Shown here in pieces: positions 8,985-18,400 of a DNA stretch of 64,000 nucleotides; the first letter of the stretch is position 1; each line of letters begins with the position of its first letter. Source of the stretch: Leptolyngbya sp. Heron Island J (GTDB taxonomy: Bacteria; Cyanobacteriota; Cyanobacteriia; Phormidesmidales; Phormidesmidaceae). The translations under genes were made by a program, and so were the position numbers. The notes beneath the pieces are model-generated. The model was not told where the DNA came from. It searched no databases and was given only the letters and a program-made list of their open reading frames with translations. Location: the NCBI RefSeq assembly GCF_000482245.1, contig NZ_AWNH01000043.1:62001-126000 (forward strand). Reading direction: 5' to 3'.

Positions 8985-9707
8985 ATGGTTTGGCAGCGTC
9001 CTGATAGTCGGCAACCTCATGAGCTACGTCCGGTTAAATTTGAGCGACGGTTTACACGGTATGCTGCCGGGTCGGTTTTAGCCCACTGCGGTAACACCCA
9101 GGTGCTATGTACGGTTTCAGCCTCCGAGGATGTGCCTCGCTGGTTGAAAGATTCAGGGCAGGGGTGGCTGACAGCTGAGTATCGCATGCTGCCCAGTGCA
9201 ACCCACACCCGCTCCAGACGAGAGGTGATGAAGCTATCGGGCCGCACCCAGGAGATTCAGCGTCTGATTGGTCGCAGCCTGCGAGCGGCTATTGACCTGG
9301 AGGCGCTGGGAGAAATCACCCTGACGGTGGATGCAGATGTGATTCAAGCGGACGGGGGCACCCGGACAACAGCGATCACTGGAGCCTATGTGGCGTTAGA
9401 AGATGCGATCGCACATCTCATAGCCAATAACACGCTACAAAGTTCTCCCCTCAAACACCAGATTGCCGCTGTTTCAGTTGGGCTCTTAGAAGGTGACGCC
9501 TTCCTAGATTTAAACTATCCCGAAGATGTCGCCGCTGACATTGATTTTAATGTGGTGCTCAATGGTGATTTAGGCTACGTCGAACTTCAGGGAACTGCGG
9601 AGGCTAATAGCTTTAGCCGCCAGCAGCTCAACCAGATGCTGGACTATGCAGAAGTCGGCATTAAACAGCTGATGGTATTGCAGAAAGAGGCGCTTTTGCC
9701 GGAGTAG
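8985..9707 (+). CDS. rph: ribonuclease PH
   Basis: 240 residues, the normal length for the family. It carries the RNase PH signature from the start ([30 protein letters not shown] reads like a canonical N-terminus), then [34 protein letters not shown] and [14 protein letters not shown], which carry the phosphate- and RNA-binding basic residues and the metal-binding acids. The enzyme phosphorolytically trims 3' ends, mainly the CCA-proximal extension of tRNA precursors, in the cytosol. It stands alone. A hairpin shared with the convergent MFS gene closes the transcript. Confidence 0.95.
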   Translation: MVWQRPDSRQPHELRPVKFERRFTRYAAGSVLAHCGNTQVLCTVSASEDVPRWLKDSGQGWLTAEYRMLPSATHTRSRREVMKLSGRTQEIQRLIGRSLRAAIDLEALGEITLTVDADVIQADGGTRTTAITGAYVALEDAIAHLIANNTLQSSPLKHQIAAVSVGLLEGDAFLDLNYPEDVAADIDFNVVLNGDLGYVELQGTAEANSFSRQQLNQMLDYAEVGIKQLMVLQKEALLPE

Positions 9708-9744
9708 GACAAAGGCCGGATGAGCACAAAGGCATGAGTGAGGC

Positions 9745-9778
9745 AGCTGTTTGGGGCGTTTTACGACTCCAAACAGCT
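9745..9778. terminator. hairpin between convergent rph and MFS genes
   Basis: AGCTGTTTGG pairs exactly with CCAAACAGCT around a 14-base loop. The site lies between two gene 3' ends. There is no strong T-run, so termination is inferred from position and stem. Confidence 0.6.
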
Positions 9779-9783
9779 AACCC

Positions 9784-11004
9784 CTACACCGCTGGTGCCT
9801 GATTGCCGGGAGAGTTGAGGGAAAAGGCAAAGAACGCGATCGCCAGGGTCAATCCGCCAGCCACAAAAAATGGTATGCCGTAGCCATAGGTCACTAACAG
9901 GCCCGAGATCGCCGGACCGATGGCATTGGCGATGCTCAGATATGAGGAGTTGGTCCCCAGAGCTTCACCCTGTTTGTCTTTAGAGGTACGCAGGGACAGC
10001 AGCGAATCAATGAGCGGCATGGGGAAAGCATTGACAATGCCAAAGAAGACTAACAGTATCCAAAAAACCTGAATCGTGGGAAATGAAGGATAGAGGATTA
10101 ACAACACTCCCCGCATAATCAAAGCCGCTACCAGCAGTGTGACGAGATTTACCCGCTGACGTAGGGGCTCTAGCAAGAATACCTGGGAGAGAAACGCCAA
10201 AATTCCAAATAAAACAAAGGCAAAGGCTAAATTCTTGGTGTCTTGCCCCAACACTGTTAGAAAAAAGGGCTGAAAGGCAAACGTAAAAACGGTAAATGTC
10301 GCCCCGTTGAGAAAGGTCATGATAAAAATGCGACCGACCACAGGTTGACGAAAGGAGGTAGCCAAGCGACCAAAGCCAAAATCAGCCAGGGATAGTTTGA
10401 GTTTGAGATCGCACTCAGATGGCGGTCGTGTTTCTGGCAAGATCGTAAAGCAGAGGACTGCTGCCACTAGCGCCATCACTGCCGAAACCACAAAACTCAT
10501 CCCCAAAGGCGTAATCCCCGGTAGCGGCGGCAGCGTCTGGGCAAAATAGGCCAGCGGTGGCCCTACTACAAATCCCAGACGAAACATACCGCCAAAAATA
10601 CCAAAGGCTTGGGTCCGCTGCTCTGGCGTGGTCATGTCGCTGACTACAGCCTGGGCCACCGAATTATTGCCCCCCGTCAGACCATCCAGCATGCGGGCCA
10701 GGTATAGCCACCAAGCAAAGGGACTGACCGCCGCCAGCAGGTTCGCGACCACCGTCCCCAATAAGCTAAGCACCAAAAGCGGTTTGCGACCAATCCGATC
10801 CGACAGTCGCCCCAAAATAGGCGTCCCCAAAAACTGCGACAGCGAAAACGCCGTCGTCAGCAAACTTGCCGCCAGGTCGCTGAGGCCAAACTCCTTAGCA
10901 TAGGGATACAGCGTTGGAATGATGATGGTAAAACTAACGGAGTTAATGAACGCCACCAAAGTGACAATCCAAAACTGTATGGGCAAACGTGACTGGGCAG
11001 CCAT
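9784..11004 (-). CDS. MFS transporter, drug/efflux type
   Basis: 406 residues with about 12 hydrophobic segments. Motif A is present after TM2 (GRLSDRIGRKPLL), and the TM5 region carries GPPLAYF, typical of the drug:H+ antiporter (TetA-like) group. It is an inner-membrane exporter, probably proton-driven. The substrate cannot be told. The gene is alone on its strand, and its promoter side faces the repeat-rich region upstream of leuA. Confidence 0.88.
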   Translation of the reverse strand: MAAQSRLPIQFWIVTLVAFINSVSFTIIIPTLYPYAKEFGLSDLAASLLTTAFSLSQFLGTPILGRLSDRIGRKPLLVLSLLGTVVANLLAAVSPFAWWLYLARMLDGLTGGNNSVAQAVVSDMTTPEQRTQAFGIFGGMFRLGFVVGPPLAYFAQTLPPLPGITPLGMSFVVSAVMALVAAVLCFTILPETRPPSECDLKLKLSLADFGFGRLATSFRQPVVGRIFIMTFLNGATFTVFTFAFQPFFLTVLGQDTKNLAFAFVLFGILAFLSQVFLLEPLRQRVNLVTLLVAALIMRGVLLILYPSFPTIQVFWILLVFFGIVNAFPMPLIDSLLSLRTSKDKQGEALGTNSSYLSIANAIGPAISGLLVTYGYGIPFFVAGGLTLAIAFFAFSLNSPGNQAPAV

Positions 11005-11148
11005 AAAAGCAGTGACGTAAAGTTTTGTAACCCTGTCAGAATATCAGGATGTTCGGCTCAGCAGAAAGAATTCTGAGTTTTGCATACCCCAGGCAAATGC
11101 TTAAAAAATATCTTTCTAAACCAATCACAACAGCGCCCTCAAAATTAG

Positions 11149-11238
11149 CCGTTGCTGATTTACATAATGGACCGATCTGTTAGCAACGCCATGTGTTGGC
11201 ATCTTTTAGAGAAAACTATAGTTCGAATCAGCAACGCA
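11149..11238 (+). repeat. copy B of the ~90-bp palindromic element
   Basis: Starts CCGTTGCTGATTTAC, continues GGACCGATCTGTTAGCAACGCC and ends AATCAGCAACGC. It lies directly upstream of the promoter serving the leader ORF. Confidence 0.75.
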
Positions 11239-11243
11239 TCTAG

Positions 11244-11273
11244 TTGACGTTGTCAAAAAGAGTAGGCTAGAAT
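11244..11273 (+). promoter_or_regulatory. sigma70-type promoter before the leuA leader
   Basis: TTGACG (11244-11249), an 18-base spacer and TAGAAT (11268-11273). Transcription would begin around 11280, about 30 bases before the leader ATG at 11309. I see no equally good promoter closer to leuA. Confidence 0.6.
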
Positions 11274-11308
11274 CTCTCCATTGAGTTTTTACACAAACTT
11301 TTTTTGTC

Positions 11309-11395
11309 ATGAATGCAGTCAAGCAGCTATCGCTACACAGTCTAACTAGCCTTTTCGGGCTAGGACTGCTGCTGCGCCTGGCGCATATTAATTAG
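11309..11395 (+). CDS. candidate leucine-rich leader peptide for leuA
   Basis: A 28-codon ORF from ATG 11309 to TAG 11393-11395. Nine of the 28 residues are leucine, with CTG CTG CTG CGC CTG in the second half (residues 20-24) and CTA codons earlier. No ribosome binding site is evident, but a promoter lies about 36 bases upstream of the ATG. Its DNA also holds a hairpin, CTAGCC / GGCTAG. Leaders with runs of the end-product codon are known to control leucine operons by attenuation in other bacteria. The link here is inferred from composition and position. The leader is 660 bases from leuA, with repeat elements in between. Confidence 0.5.
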   Translation: MNAVKQLSLHSLTSLFGLGLLLRLAHIN

Positions 11396-11472
11396 ACTTC
11401 ACCCAAAAACAACAAACTAGCAGGCTTTTTCTAAGCAGTTTACAGCCTAGTACTCCTATAGATAGGGGCTTT

Positions 11473-11491
11473 CATGGCTTTAGAAGCCATG
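11473..11491 (+). promoter_or_regulatory. hairpin downstream of the leader ORF
   Basis: CATGGCTT and AAGCCATG pair around TAG. With the T-run at 11426-11431 (GCAGGCTTTTT) it is a candidate part of an attenuator. No alternative pairing has been computed. Confidence 0.35.
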
Positions 11492-11543
11492 TCTGCAGCC
11501 GTAGGACAGCTCTTGCGTTCTTCGGCGTGAGACTTCGGCGTGA

Positions 11544-11591
11544 GCTTAGTCGAACGCTCAGTCGAACGCTCAGTCGAACGCTCAGTCGAAC
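11544..11591. repeat. four tandem 12-mers
   Basis: GCTTAGTCGAAC is followed by three exact GCTCAGTCGAAC units, preceded by two copies of CTTCGGCGTGAG. This is a simple array of a type common in cyanobacterial intergenic DNA. Confidence 0.8.
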
Positions 11592-11699
11592 GTACGAGGC
11601 GCAACCCCGACAAGGTTATCTATTGCTCGTTGGCGGCTCTATCGCTTGCCTGCTGCTAAAACTCTCACTCCCCACGGATACCCCATCCTCTCCTATGGG

Positions 11700-11910
11700 G
11701 CTACTGTGTATACACAAATCGAAGAGTAGCTCCAGTTTTCGAGCCCTCATCCCCCCACCCCCTTCTCCCGCGGGGAGAAGGGGAGAAGGGGAGAAGGGGA
11801 GTCAGATCAAAGTCCCTCTCCCCGTGGGAGAGGGGTTTGGGGTGAGGGCCAACTCGGAGGATGAAGCACCTTTCAAAGCACTATCTTCCAAATATGTACA
11901 CACAGTAGCT
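11700..11910. repeat. ~210-bp inverted-repeat (MITE-like) element
   Basis: The ends mirror each other: GCTACTGTGTATACA at the left, and the complement of GCTACTGTGTGTACA at the right, ending CACAGTAGC. A second nested palindrome inside (CCCTCATCCCC / GGGGTGAGGG with GGAGAAGG repeats) resembles widespread cyanobacterial G/C-rich repeats. It encodes nothing obvious and looks non-autonomous. Confidence 0.55.
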
Positions 11911-12056
11911 CTAACTCCCAGAAGCTCCGGGGTAGGTTACCCCTGTCAAAATTTTCCACCCGCCACCAACACCTAAATGTTGGCACTCCTTCGTGTGAGT
12001 AATCTGTTGTGACAGCAGCAGTTTCACTCTCTTCATCTATCCTTATCAAAATCATC

Positions 12057-13832
12057 ATGTTGCAGAATCCCACTCAAAAATACCGTCCATTTCAACCGAT
12101 CCAACTCACAGACCGGACTTGGCCCAGTCGCACTATTACCCAACCTCCCGTATGGCTGAGCACCGATCTGCGCGATGGCAACCAGGCCCTGGCTAACCCG
12201 ATGTCCATTGACCAAAAGCTGCAATTCTTTGAAATGCTCGTGCAGATTGGCCTTAAAGAAATTGAAGTGGGGTTTCCATCGGCCTCGGCAACAGAATTTG
12301 AATTTGTTAGACGTCTGATTGAGGAAGACCGTATCCCCGACGATGTCACCATACAGGTGCTCACCCAGGCTAGAGAATCGCTGATTCGCCGTACCTTTGC
12401 ATCACTACAAGGAGCCAAGCAAGCCATTGTTCACGTCTATAACGCCACAGCTCCTGTCTTCCGACAGGTGGTGTTTGGCAATAGTAAAGCTGAGACCATT
12501 GAGCTGGCGGTCTCAGCAGCAACGTTGATTCGTCAGCTGGCTCAACAACACCCTGAAACCTACTGGCGATTTCAGTATTCTCCTGAGGTGTTTACCTCGA
12601 CCGAGCTGCCCTTTGCTCGAGATATTTGCAATGCGGTGTTGGCGGTATGGCAGCCCACACCTGAGACTAAAGCCGTGATTAATCTGCCCGCCAGTATTGA
12701 GGTGGCTACCCCCAATGTCTTTGCCGACCAGGTGGAGTGGATGCATCGTCATTTGCACTATCGAGATGCGATCGCCCTGAGTGTTCATCCCCACAATGAC
12801 AGAGGCTGCAGTGTTGCCGCCGCAGAACTAGCGCAAATGGCAGGCGCTGACCGTGTCGAAGGGTGTCTATTTGGCAACGGTGAACGGACTGGCAATGTGG
12901 ATCTAGTCACTCTAGCCATGAACCTTTATACCCAGGGAGTCCATCCCGGATTAGACTTCTCAAACATTGACCAGGTGGCCACAGTCGTAAAACAGTGCAC
13001 CCAACTGCCCATTCATCCCCGTCACCCCTACATTGGCGAGCTAGTATTCACCGCCTTTTCCGGTTCTCACCAGGACGCCATTAAAAAAGGATTTGCCCAA
13101 GGACAGCCAAGTGCCCCTTGGGAGATTCCCTATCTGCCCATGGACCCGGCGGATGTAGGCCGCTCCTATGAGGCAATTGTGCGGGTGAATAGCCAATCAG
13201 GCAAGGGCGGTATTGCCTTTTTGCTAGAGCGAGACTATAGCGTAGTATTGCCCAAGCCTTTGCAGATAGAGTTTAGCCAGATCGTGCAGCAAGTGATGGA
13301 TAGCACAGGAGAGGAGATGTCATCTGTGGCAATTTGGCAGCTGTTTTGTCGAACCTATGGCACAGCGCCTGGCCCATTGGTCTATAAAAACCACCACCTG
13401 GAAACCGCTGGCGATAATCATCAGGTGCAACAGCTGGCCATGGAAGTTAGCTATCAACATCAACCGCTACATTTGCAGGGAGCTGGCAATGGCCCTATTG
13501 ATGCGCTAGTGGCGGCCCTGCGTCATGGTGGGTTTGACATTGAGATTGTTGACTATGAAGAACGAGCTTTAAATTCAGGTAGTGGGGCTGAAGCGATCGC
13601 ACTGGTTGCCGTTACTGGCCAAACCCAGTCCCAGCGATACTACGGGATGGGTACCCATCGCAATATTACGACAGCCTCCATATTGGCGGTACTCAACGGC
13701 GTCAACCATTGGCTACAAGCACAGAATAGCCGAGAAAGCGGAGACTGTTTTGTTCGCATCTCCCCTCAAAAAGATAGATTCCACAATCAAACATCTGAGC
13801 CTTATCAGGGTGGCGAGCTTGCCAACCGTTGA
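12057..13832 (+). CDS. leuA: 2-isopropylmalate synthase, long (actinobacterial/yeast-type) form
   Basis: 591 residues from ATG 12057 (a GTG at 12009 would add 16 residues unlike the family). The N-terminal YRPFQPIQLTDRTWPS stretch marks the longer LeuA subtype. STDLRDGNQAL carries the catalytic Arg-Asp, HPHNDRGCS the metal-binding His pair, and GNGERTGNVD the conserved loop. The last ~140 residues form the LeuA dimer/leucine-feedback domain. It condenses acetyl-CoA with 2-oxoisovalerate in the first committed step of leucine synthesis, in the cytosol. It is monocistronic with its own terminator. A leucine-rich leader ORF lies upstream, so attenuation is possible in addition to feedback inhibition. 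Confidence 0.95.
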   Translation: MLQNPTQKYRPFQPIQLTDRTWPSRTITQPPVWLSTDLRDGNQALANPMSIDQKLQFFEMLVQIGLKEIEVGFPSASATEFEFVRRLIEEDRIPDDVTIQVLTQARESLIRRTFASLQGAKQAIVHVYNATAPVFRQVVFGNSKAETIELAVSAATLIRQLAQQHPETYWRFQYSPEVFTSTELPFARDICNAVLAVWQPTPETKAVINLPASIEVATPNVFADQVEWMHRHLHYRDAIALSVHPHNDRGCSVAAAELAQMAGADRVEGCLFGNGERTGNVDLVTLAMNLYTQGVHPGLDFSNIDQVATVVKQCTQLPIHPRHPYIGELVFTAFSGSHQDAIKKGFAQGQPSAPWEIPYLPMDPADVGRSYEAIVRVNSQSGKGGIAFLLERDYSVVLPKPLQIEFSQIVQQVMDSTGEEMSSVAIWQLFCRTYGTAPGPLVYKNHHLETAGDNHQVQQLAMEVSYQHQPLHLQGAGNGPIDALVAALRHGGFDIEIVDYEERALNSGSGAEAIALVAVTGQTQSQRYYGMGTHRNITTASILAVLNGVNHWLQAQNSRESGDCFVRISPQKDRFHNQTSEPYQGGELANR

Positions 13833-13856
13833 CGCGTGCGTCAACTTATTTTTTTA
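13828..13856 (+). terminator. leuA terminator overlapping the stop codon
   Basis: GTTGACGC and GCGTCAAC form a perfect 8-bp stem around GT, followed by TTATTTTTTT. The leuA TGA lies inside the left arm. Confidence 0.82.
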
Positions 13857-14268
13857 ACTTCTCAGCCGCTGCACCGCTAGTCGTAGGCAAAAACTATCGA
13901 TGGTCAGTGAGCCTAATTTGTGACCAGTTTTGCGGCTGAGGGTCAATAGGGAATTTTAGCTTATGACCACTCCAACGAAATACACCAGCTTAACTGTCTT
14001 TACCTGAGGTTTTTAGCAACAAGCTCAGTCGCAGCTCACGCCTCAAACTCCTGAAGAAGTTTAATAACGTTTTTTGACCTTGAATAAGTTCTAGGCCTTC
14101 AAATCTATATACTCAACAGGGAAGTTACGGTAGTGGCATCAGTCAGGGCAGAATACAATCTTTATGCTTTCAAGCAGCCATAAGTTTCGATAAGAATCTC
14201 ATGATGTCGCCACAATTACTCAAAACGCCTCCCTAGATTTTGGCTCTCTAGTATAGAGGATTTAAGTG
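13857..14268. other. intergenic region leuA - GH16 gene
   Basis: About 410 bases. The only structure I see is a 9-bp inverted repeat, CTCAGCCGC (13861-13869) with GCGGCTGAG (13932-13940), enclosing 62 bases. No gene is visible. Confidence 0.5.
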
Positions 14269-15261
14269 ATGAAGGTCCTTAGACTTAATGTTCTTAGTGC
14301 TCTAGCCTTACTCAGTATTCTGAGTTCAAGCACGATTGCCTATGGTGCTGTGCTGTTTCGAGATGACTTTGAGGGAACTGGTAATGTTAGTGGGAATCTC
14401 TGGGATTTACCCCAATTTCCAGTACCAACGCCTGGTCCAGGAGAGCCAAACCCAACATTTTTAGGCCGAACTCAGCTCAAACTCCATGAGCGACCAGCCA
14501 TCGTTGACGGAGTCGCCCAGCTAGAGTTAAATACCTTTAATCCACGCAATAGCAATTTAGGGCCTGGCGAAGTACCATCTTTCTTTGGCTCTGAAATCAT
14601 CTCTACTCAAACATTTAGCCGAGGGAATGGGCTTGCTGTAGAAGCACGAACTCGTATAAATACACCTGATTCTCTCGGCATCTCTACCCAAAGAGGGCTA
14701 GTTGCAGCCATGTTTCTCTTTGATAGTACAGAGGTAAGTTCTAATCAATTTTTATTCAATGAGATTGACTTTGAATTTTTAACTAATGACATCAATAACG
14801 TTGAAGCTGGAGAAGCTCCAAGAGTTTTAACAAATGTTTTTGCAGATGATCCACCGGGGAGAGGTGATCCTGCCTTTATCAATGTTAATAATTTGGACTT
14901 AACAGAATTCAATACATTTCGCATAGAGTGGTTGCCAGACGAAGTTCGCTGGCTTGTTAATGGCAATTTAATTCGCACTGAAGCTGCTTTTACAGGGGAT
15001 TTAGATGTCAATATTCCAGAAACTCCCTTGAATCTTCATTTAAATTTTTGGGCACCTGCAGCTGATTTTGCTGATGCTTTTGATAATTCACTACAACCCG
15101 CATTCAGTTTGGCCGCAGATCAATCTTTCTTTTATGAGATAGATTTTGTTCAAGTAGAGCAACTACAAACCACATCAGTCCCAGAACTAGGTGCTTCTTT
15201 TGGGGTTATTCTTGGGGTCGGCTTAATTGGGTTGTGGAAGATCCATAGGCAAATAGACTAA
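14269..15261 (+). CDS. secreted GH16-like (laminarinase/agarase-fold) protein with PEP-CTERM-like tail
   Basis: 330 residues from ATG 14269 (AGAGGA 8 bases upstream). A signal peptide spans residues 1-27 (LSALALLSILSSSTIAYG). The body opens with LFRDDFEG...LWD, as in concanavalin-fold glycosidases. It contains NEIDFEFL, matching the GH16 active-site pattern E-x-D-x-E (two catalytic Glu and the assisting Asp), then FRIEWLPDEVRWLVNG, typical of the GH16 C-terminal half. It would cut beta-glucan-type polysaccharide outside the cell. The C-terminus (VPELGASFGVILGVGLIGLW then KIHRQ) resembles a PEP-CTERM anchor with PEL in place of PEP. A long hairpin follows the gene. Confidence 0.75.
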   Translation: MKVLRLNVLSALALLSILSSSTIAYGAVLFRDDFEGTGNVSGNLWDLPQFPVPTPGPGEPNPTFLGRTQLKLHERPAIVDGVAQLELNTFNPRNSNLGPGEVPSFFGSEIISTQTFSRGNGLAVEARTRINTPDSLGISTQRGLVAAMFLFDSTEVSSNQFLFNEIDFEFLTNDINNVEAGEAPRVLTNVFADDPPGRGDPAFINVNNLDLTEFNTFRIEWLPDEVRWLVNGNLIRTEAAFTGDLDVNIPETPLNLHLNFWAPAADFADAFDNSLQPAFSLAADQSFFYEIDFVQVEQLQTTSVPELGASFGVILGVGLIGLWKIHRQID

Positions 15262-15291
15262 ACGATCTCAGGCTGAAAGCTATTGAGAAGT

Positions 15292-15331
15292 TTCTTTAGG
15301 CTACTAAAAACATGTTGTGTAGCCTAAAGAA
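15292..15331. terminator. perfect 13-bp hairpin after the GH16 gene
   Basis: TTCTTTAGGCTAC (15292-15304) pairs exactly with GTAGCCTAAAGAA (15319-15331) around a 14-base loop. No T-run follows. It ends about 80 bases before the next gene, so it may be a terminator or a 5'-UTR structure. Confidence 0.55.
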
Positions 15332-15413
15332 GAGGGATAACATCTTTTCTCTATTTCGAGTTGTCTACTGCTTTAGCATGATGACCCACTGACTAATTAG
15401 GGGTACTACTTCA

Positions 15414-18400
15414 ATGAGATTCTTTAAAAAAGGTATTTGCTTATCTTTAATGACGCTGGGGTTGTTTAATTATCGTGTTTTACCAGGCATTACTCAAATA
15501 ACGCCGACATCTGATGGTATTGGCACCATCGTAACAGCTACTGAGACTGATTTTAGTATTGATGGCGGCACTCAGAGCGGCAACAATCTTTTTCATAGCT
15601 TTGAAAATTTCAGTTTGCAAGTTGGCGAGCGTGCTAATTTCATTGCTCCCCCATCTATTCAAAACATTCTCGGTAGGGTTGTCTCTGGCAATGCATCTAT
15701 CATTGATGGATTGGTTCAAGTTACCGGTGGCAGCGCAACAAACCTATATCTGCTCAATCCTGCCGGTATTCTCTTCGGCGCAAATGCACAGCTCAACCTG
15801 CAAGGCTCATTTACAGCCACTACAGCGAATGGCGTTGATTTTGGCAATAGCCAATTTAACGTTTTGGGAACAAATGACTTTTCTACGCTGGCCAGTGAAC
15901 CTTCAGGGTTTATTTTCACCGACAGTAATCCTGGCAGTGTTGTTAATACGGGATTACTGTCGGTGGAAGCAGGAAAAGTTCTAACGCTACTTGGGGGGAG
16001 TGTCATCAATACAGGTGAGCTTTCTGCACCAGGCGGACAAATTATCTTGACTGCGGTTCCTGGCAGAAATTGGGTACGTATCAGTCAAGCCGATATGCTT
16101 CTAAGTCTGGAATTAGAGACTATCTCTCAGCCAATCGAAATTGTTGATAGCTTTAGCCCTCTCTCCTTAGCGGAACTGCTCACAGGCGGGAATTTAGCCA
16201 ATGCTTCGGAGATTACCCTTAATGCAGATGGCTCACTCCAACTCATTAACAGCACTAATGGAATTGAGGTAACCACTGGAACAGTCATCGCTGCTGGAAT
16301 TCTTGAGGTGACTGACACATTAGGTGGGAGCATTCATGTGTTAGGGGATCGTGTGGCTCTGAATAATGCCACTATCAATGCCTCTGGAAATGACGGCGGC
16401 GGTATCGTTAGAATCGGTGGAGGATACCAGGGTCAAGAAAGTATCATTAATGCGACGCGCACTTATGTAGATAACAACTCTGTTATTACCGCCGATGCTC
16501 TACAAACTGGAAATGGTGGGAATATCATTGTATGGGCTGATGAACTGACTGGATTCTATGGTGATGCCAGTGTTAGCGGCGGCGTTAATGGTGGCAATGG
16601 TGGATTTATTGAAATTTCTGGCAAGGAGAGTTTGTTGTTTGATGGTTCTGTTAAATTAGATGCTTTAAGGGGTGATGACGGAACACTTCTGTTAGATCCT
16701 GCTGACATTAGAATTGTGCCTAATATCGGCCCTGATGATAATCAGCTAAGCGACGATCAGATTTTATCAGGTGATGGGCTCCCAGCTGATTTTGTAATCG
16801 GAGAAGCGTTTCTAGAGAGCTTGGCTGGCACTTTGTTACTAGAGGCGACTAATGATATTACTATCGCTTCGGGAGTAGCTCTAAATTTTGTTACGGGTGG
16901 ACCTATTACTTTTTTCGCTGAGAATAATTTTTCCATGGAGCCAGCTAGCTCTATCGTTACCAGTGGTCGTGATCTAAGTATTACAGCGGCTAGCATTAGT
17001 GCTAATCAGGCGATTATTAATGCTTCAGTTGATGGGCTGCTGACTGCAGGTGATATCACTCTGACTGCCAACGTCGGGGGTATTAGCACATCCAATCTAG
17101 ATGCATTTGCTACTAATTCGGGAAGTGGTGGGCAAATCTCGCTGAGTGCAGATGGAGATATTAACACAGGCGATATCAATACTTTTGCAGAAGCCGTTAG
17201 TGGTAATGCTGGTCAAGGAGGAAATATTAATCTCTTTTCAGAGAATGGTAACATTACCACGAATATTCTCCGTTCCTTTTCAAATTCTGCCCCTCCAAAT
17301 AGCGGAAATATTGGTTTTTCAGACAATGGTGGAGCAATTACTCTGAATACAGGAAATGGAAATATTGTCACAGGAGATATTTTTTCGTTTACCGTTGGCC
17401 GCTCAGGTAATACTGACAATACTGGAGGCAATGTTCAAATTACAGCTGAAGACGGTGCCATTACTACTGGACTTTTAGAAACATTTGCCTTTTCAGATCT
17501 AGGTGTGCCAGGTCAGGGTGGAGCCATTGCTGTAAGCGCTGATGGGACAGTTAATATTGGTGAGATCAATCCCAACTTAATTCCTACAGATAGCAATGTG
17601 GCAATGGTTTCGATTATCAGTAATCTTGATGGTGTTACTACAGGAGATATTAATAACTCAGGACAGCAGGGGGGTGATGTCAATATCAATGCTGCTGGCC
17701 AAATTACAATAGGTGTACTTGATACGCAGGGTTTCAATGGCCTTGGAGGTAACATTGTTGTTGAAACAGATTCATTGTTCAGGGTAAATGGAACATTTCT
17801 GGATCAAAATGGGTTAACCGCTAGTATCTCAAGTACAGACGATCAGACAGGTGGTAATATTTTTATTAGACATGGCGGTGGTCCTATGGATGTTCCTTTT
17901 GTAGTTGGAGATGCCAGCGTTAATGGAACAGCAGGAATCATCGCCTCTAGAGCCGATAATACAATTACCCCTATTCGCAGTTTTCCAGAAAGTTATATTC
18001 AAGATAATATCAGGATTAACACAACGATCTTGTCAGAAATGGCAACTATTCTGCCGGAGATATCTGCTGCCTGGTCGGAGACAGCCACTATTCAGCAAGA
18101 TACATTGCATAATCAGCACAGAATACGCTCCCAAGAAACTCCTGAATCCCAGCTTGATACTGATATAGCCAACTTGGTTTATAAACTTGAAGAGAACTTT
18201 ACGACTCAATATGAAACTTATTCGAGGCAGTCTGGAGAGACTCCAATTAAAACGTTAGACGAAATTCAAAATGAACTATCCCAAGTTGAGCAAGCAACGG
18301 GGGTCCGACCTGCAATTATTTATGCTTTTTTCTTGTCTCCTAATGGATATTTGTCAAGACTGTCAGGTGGCAGTAATGAAGATATTTGGAAATTTATATC

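Larger units (their letters stand above)
11005..12056. other. 1.05-kb repeat-rich region upstream of leuA
   Basis: It holds palindromic element copy B (11149-11238), a promoter (11244-11273), a leucine-rich leader ORF (11309-11395), a hairpin at 11473-11491, a 12-mer tandem repeat (11544-11591) and an inverted-repeat element (11700-11910). I see no conventional gene. Confidence 0.7.

Noticed and set aside
11544-11591. Possible CRISPR-like array
   Set aside because: The units are contiguous 12-mers without spacers, so this is a simple tandem repeat. I saw no CRISPR array or cas gene in the window.
11527-11976. 149-codon open frame in the region before leuA
   Set aside because: It runs through the 12-mer array and the inverted-repeat element. 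The protein is repetitive (RTLSRTLSRTLS) and has no coding character.
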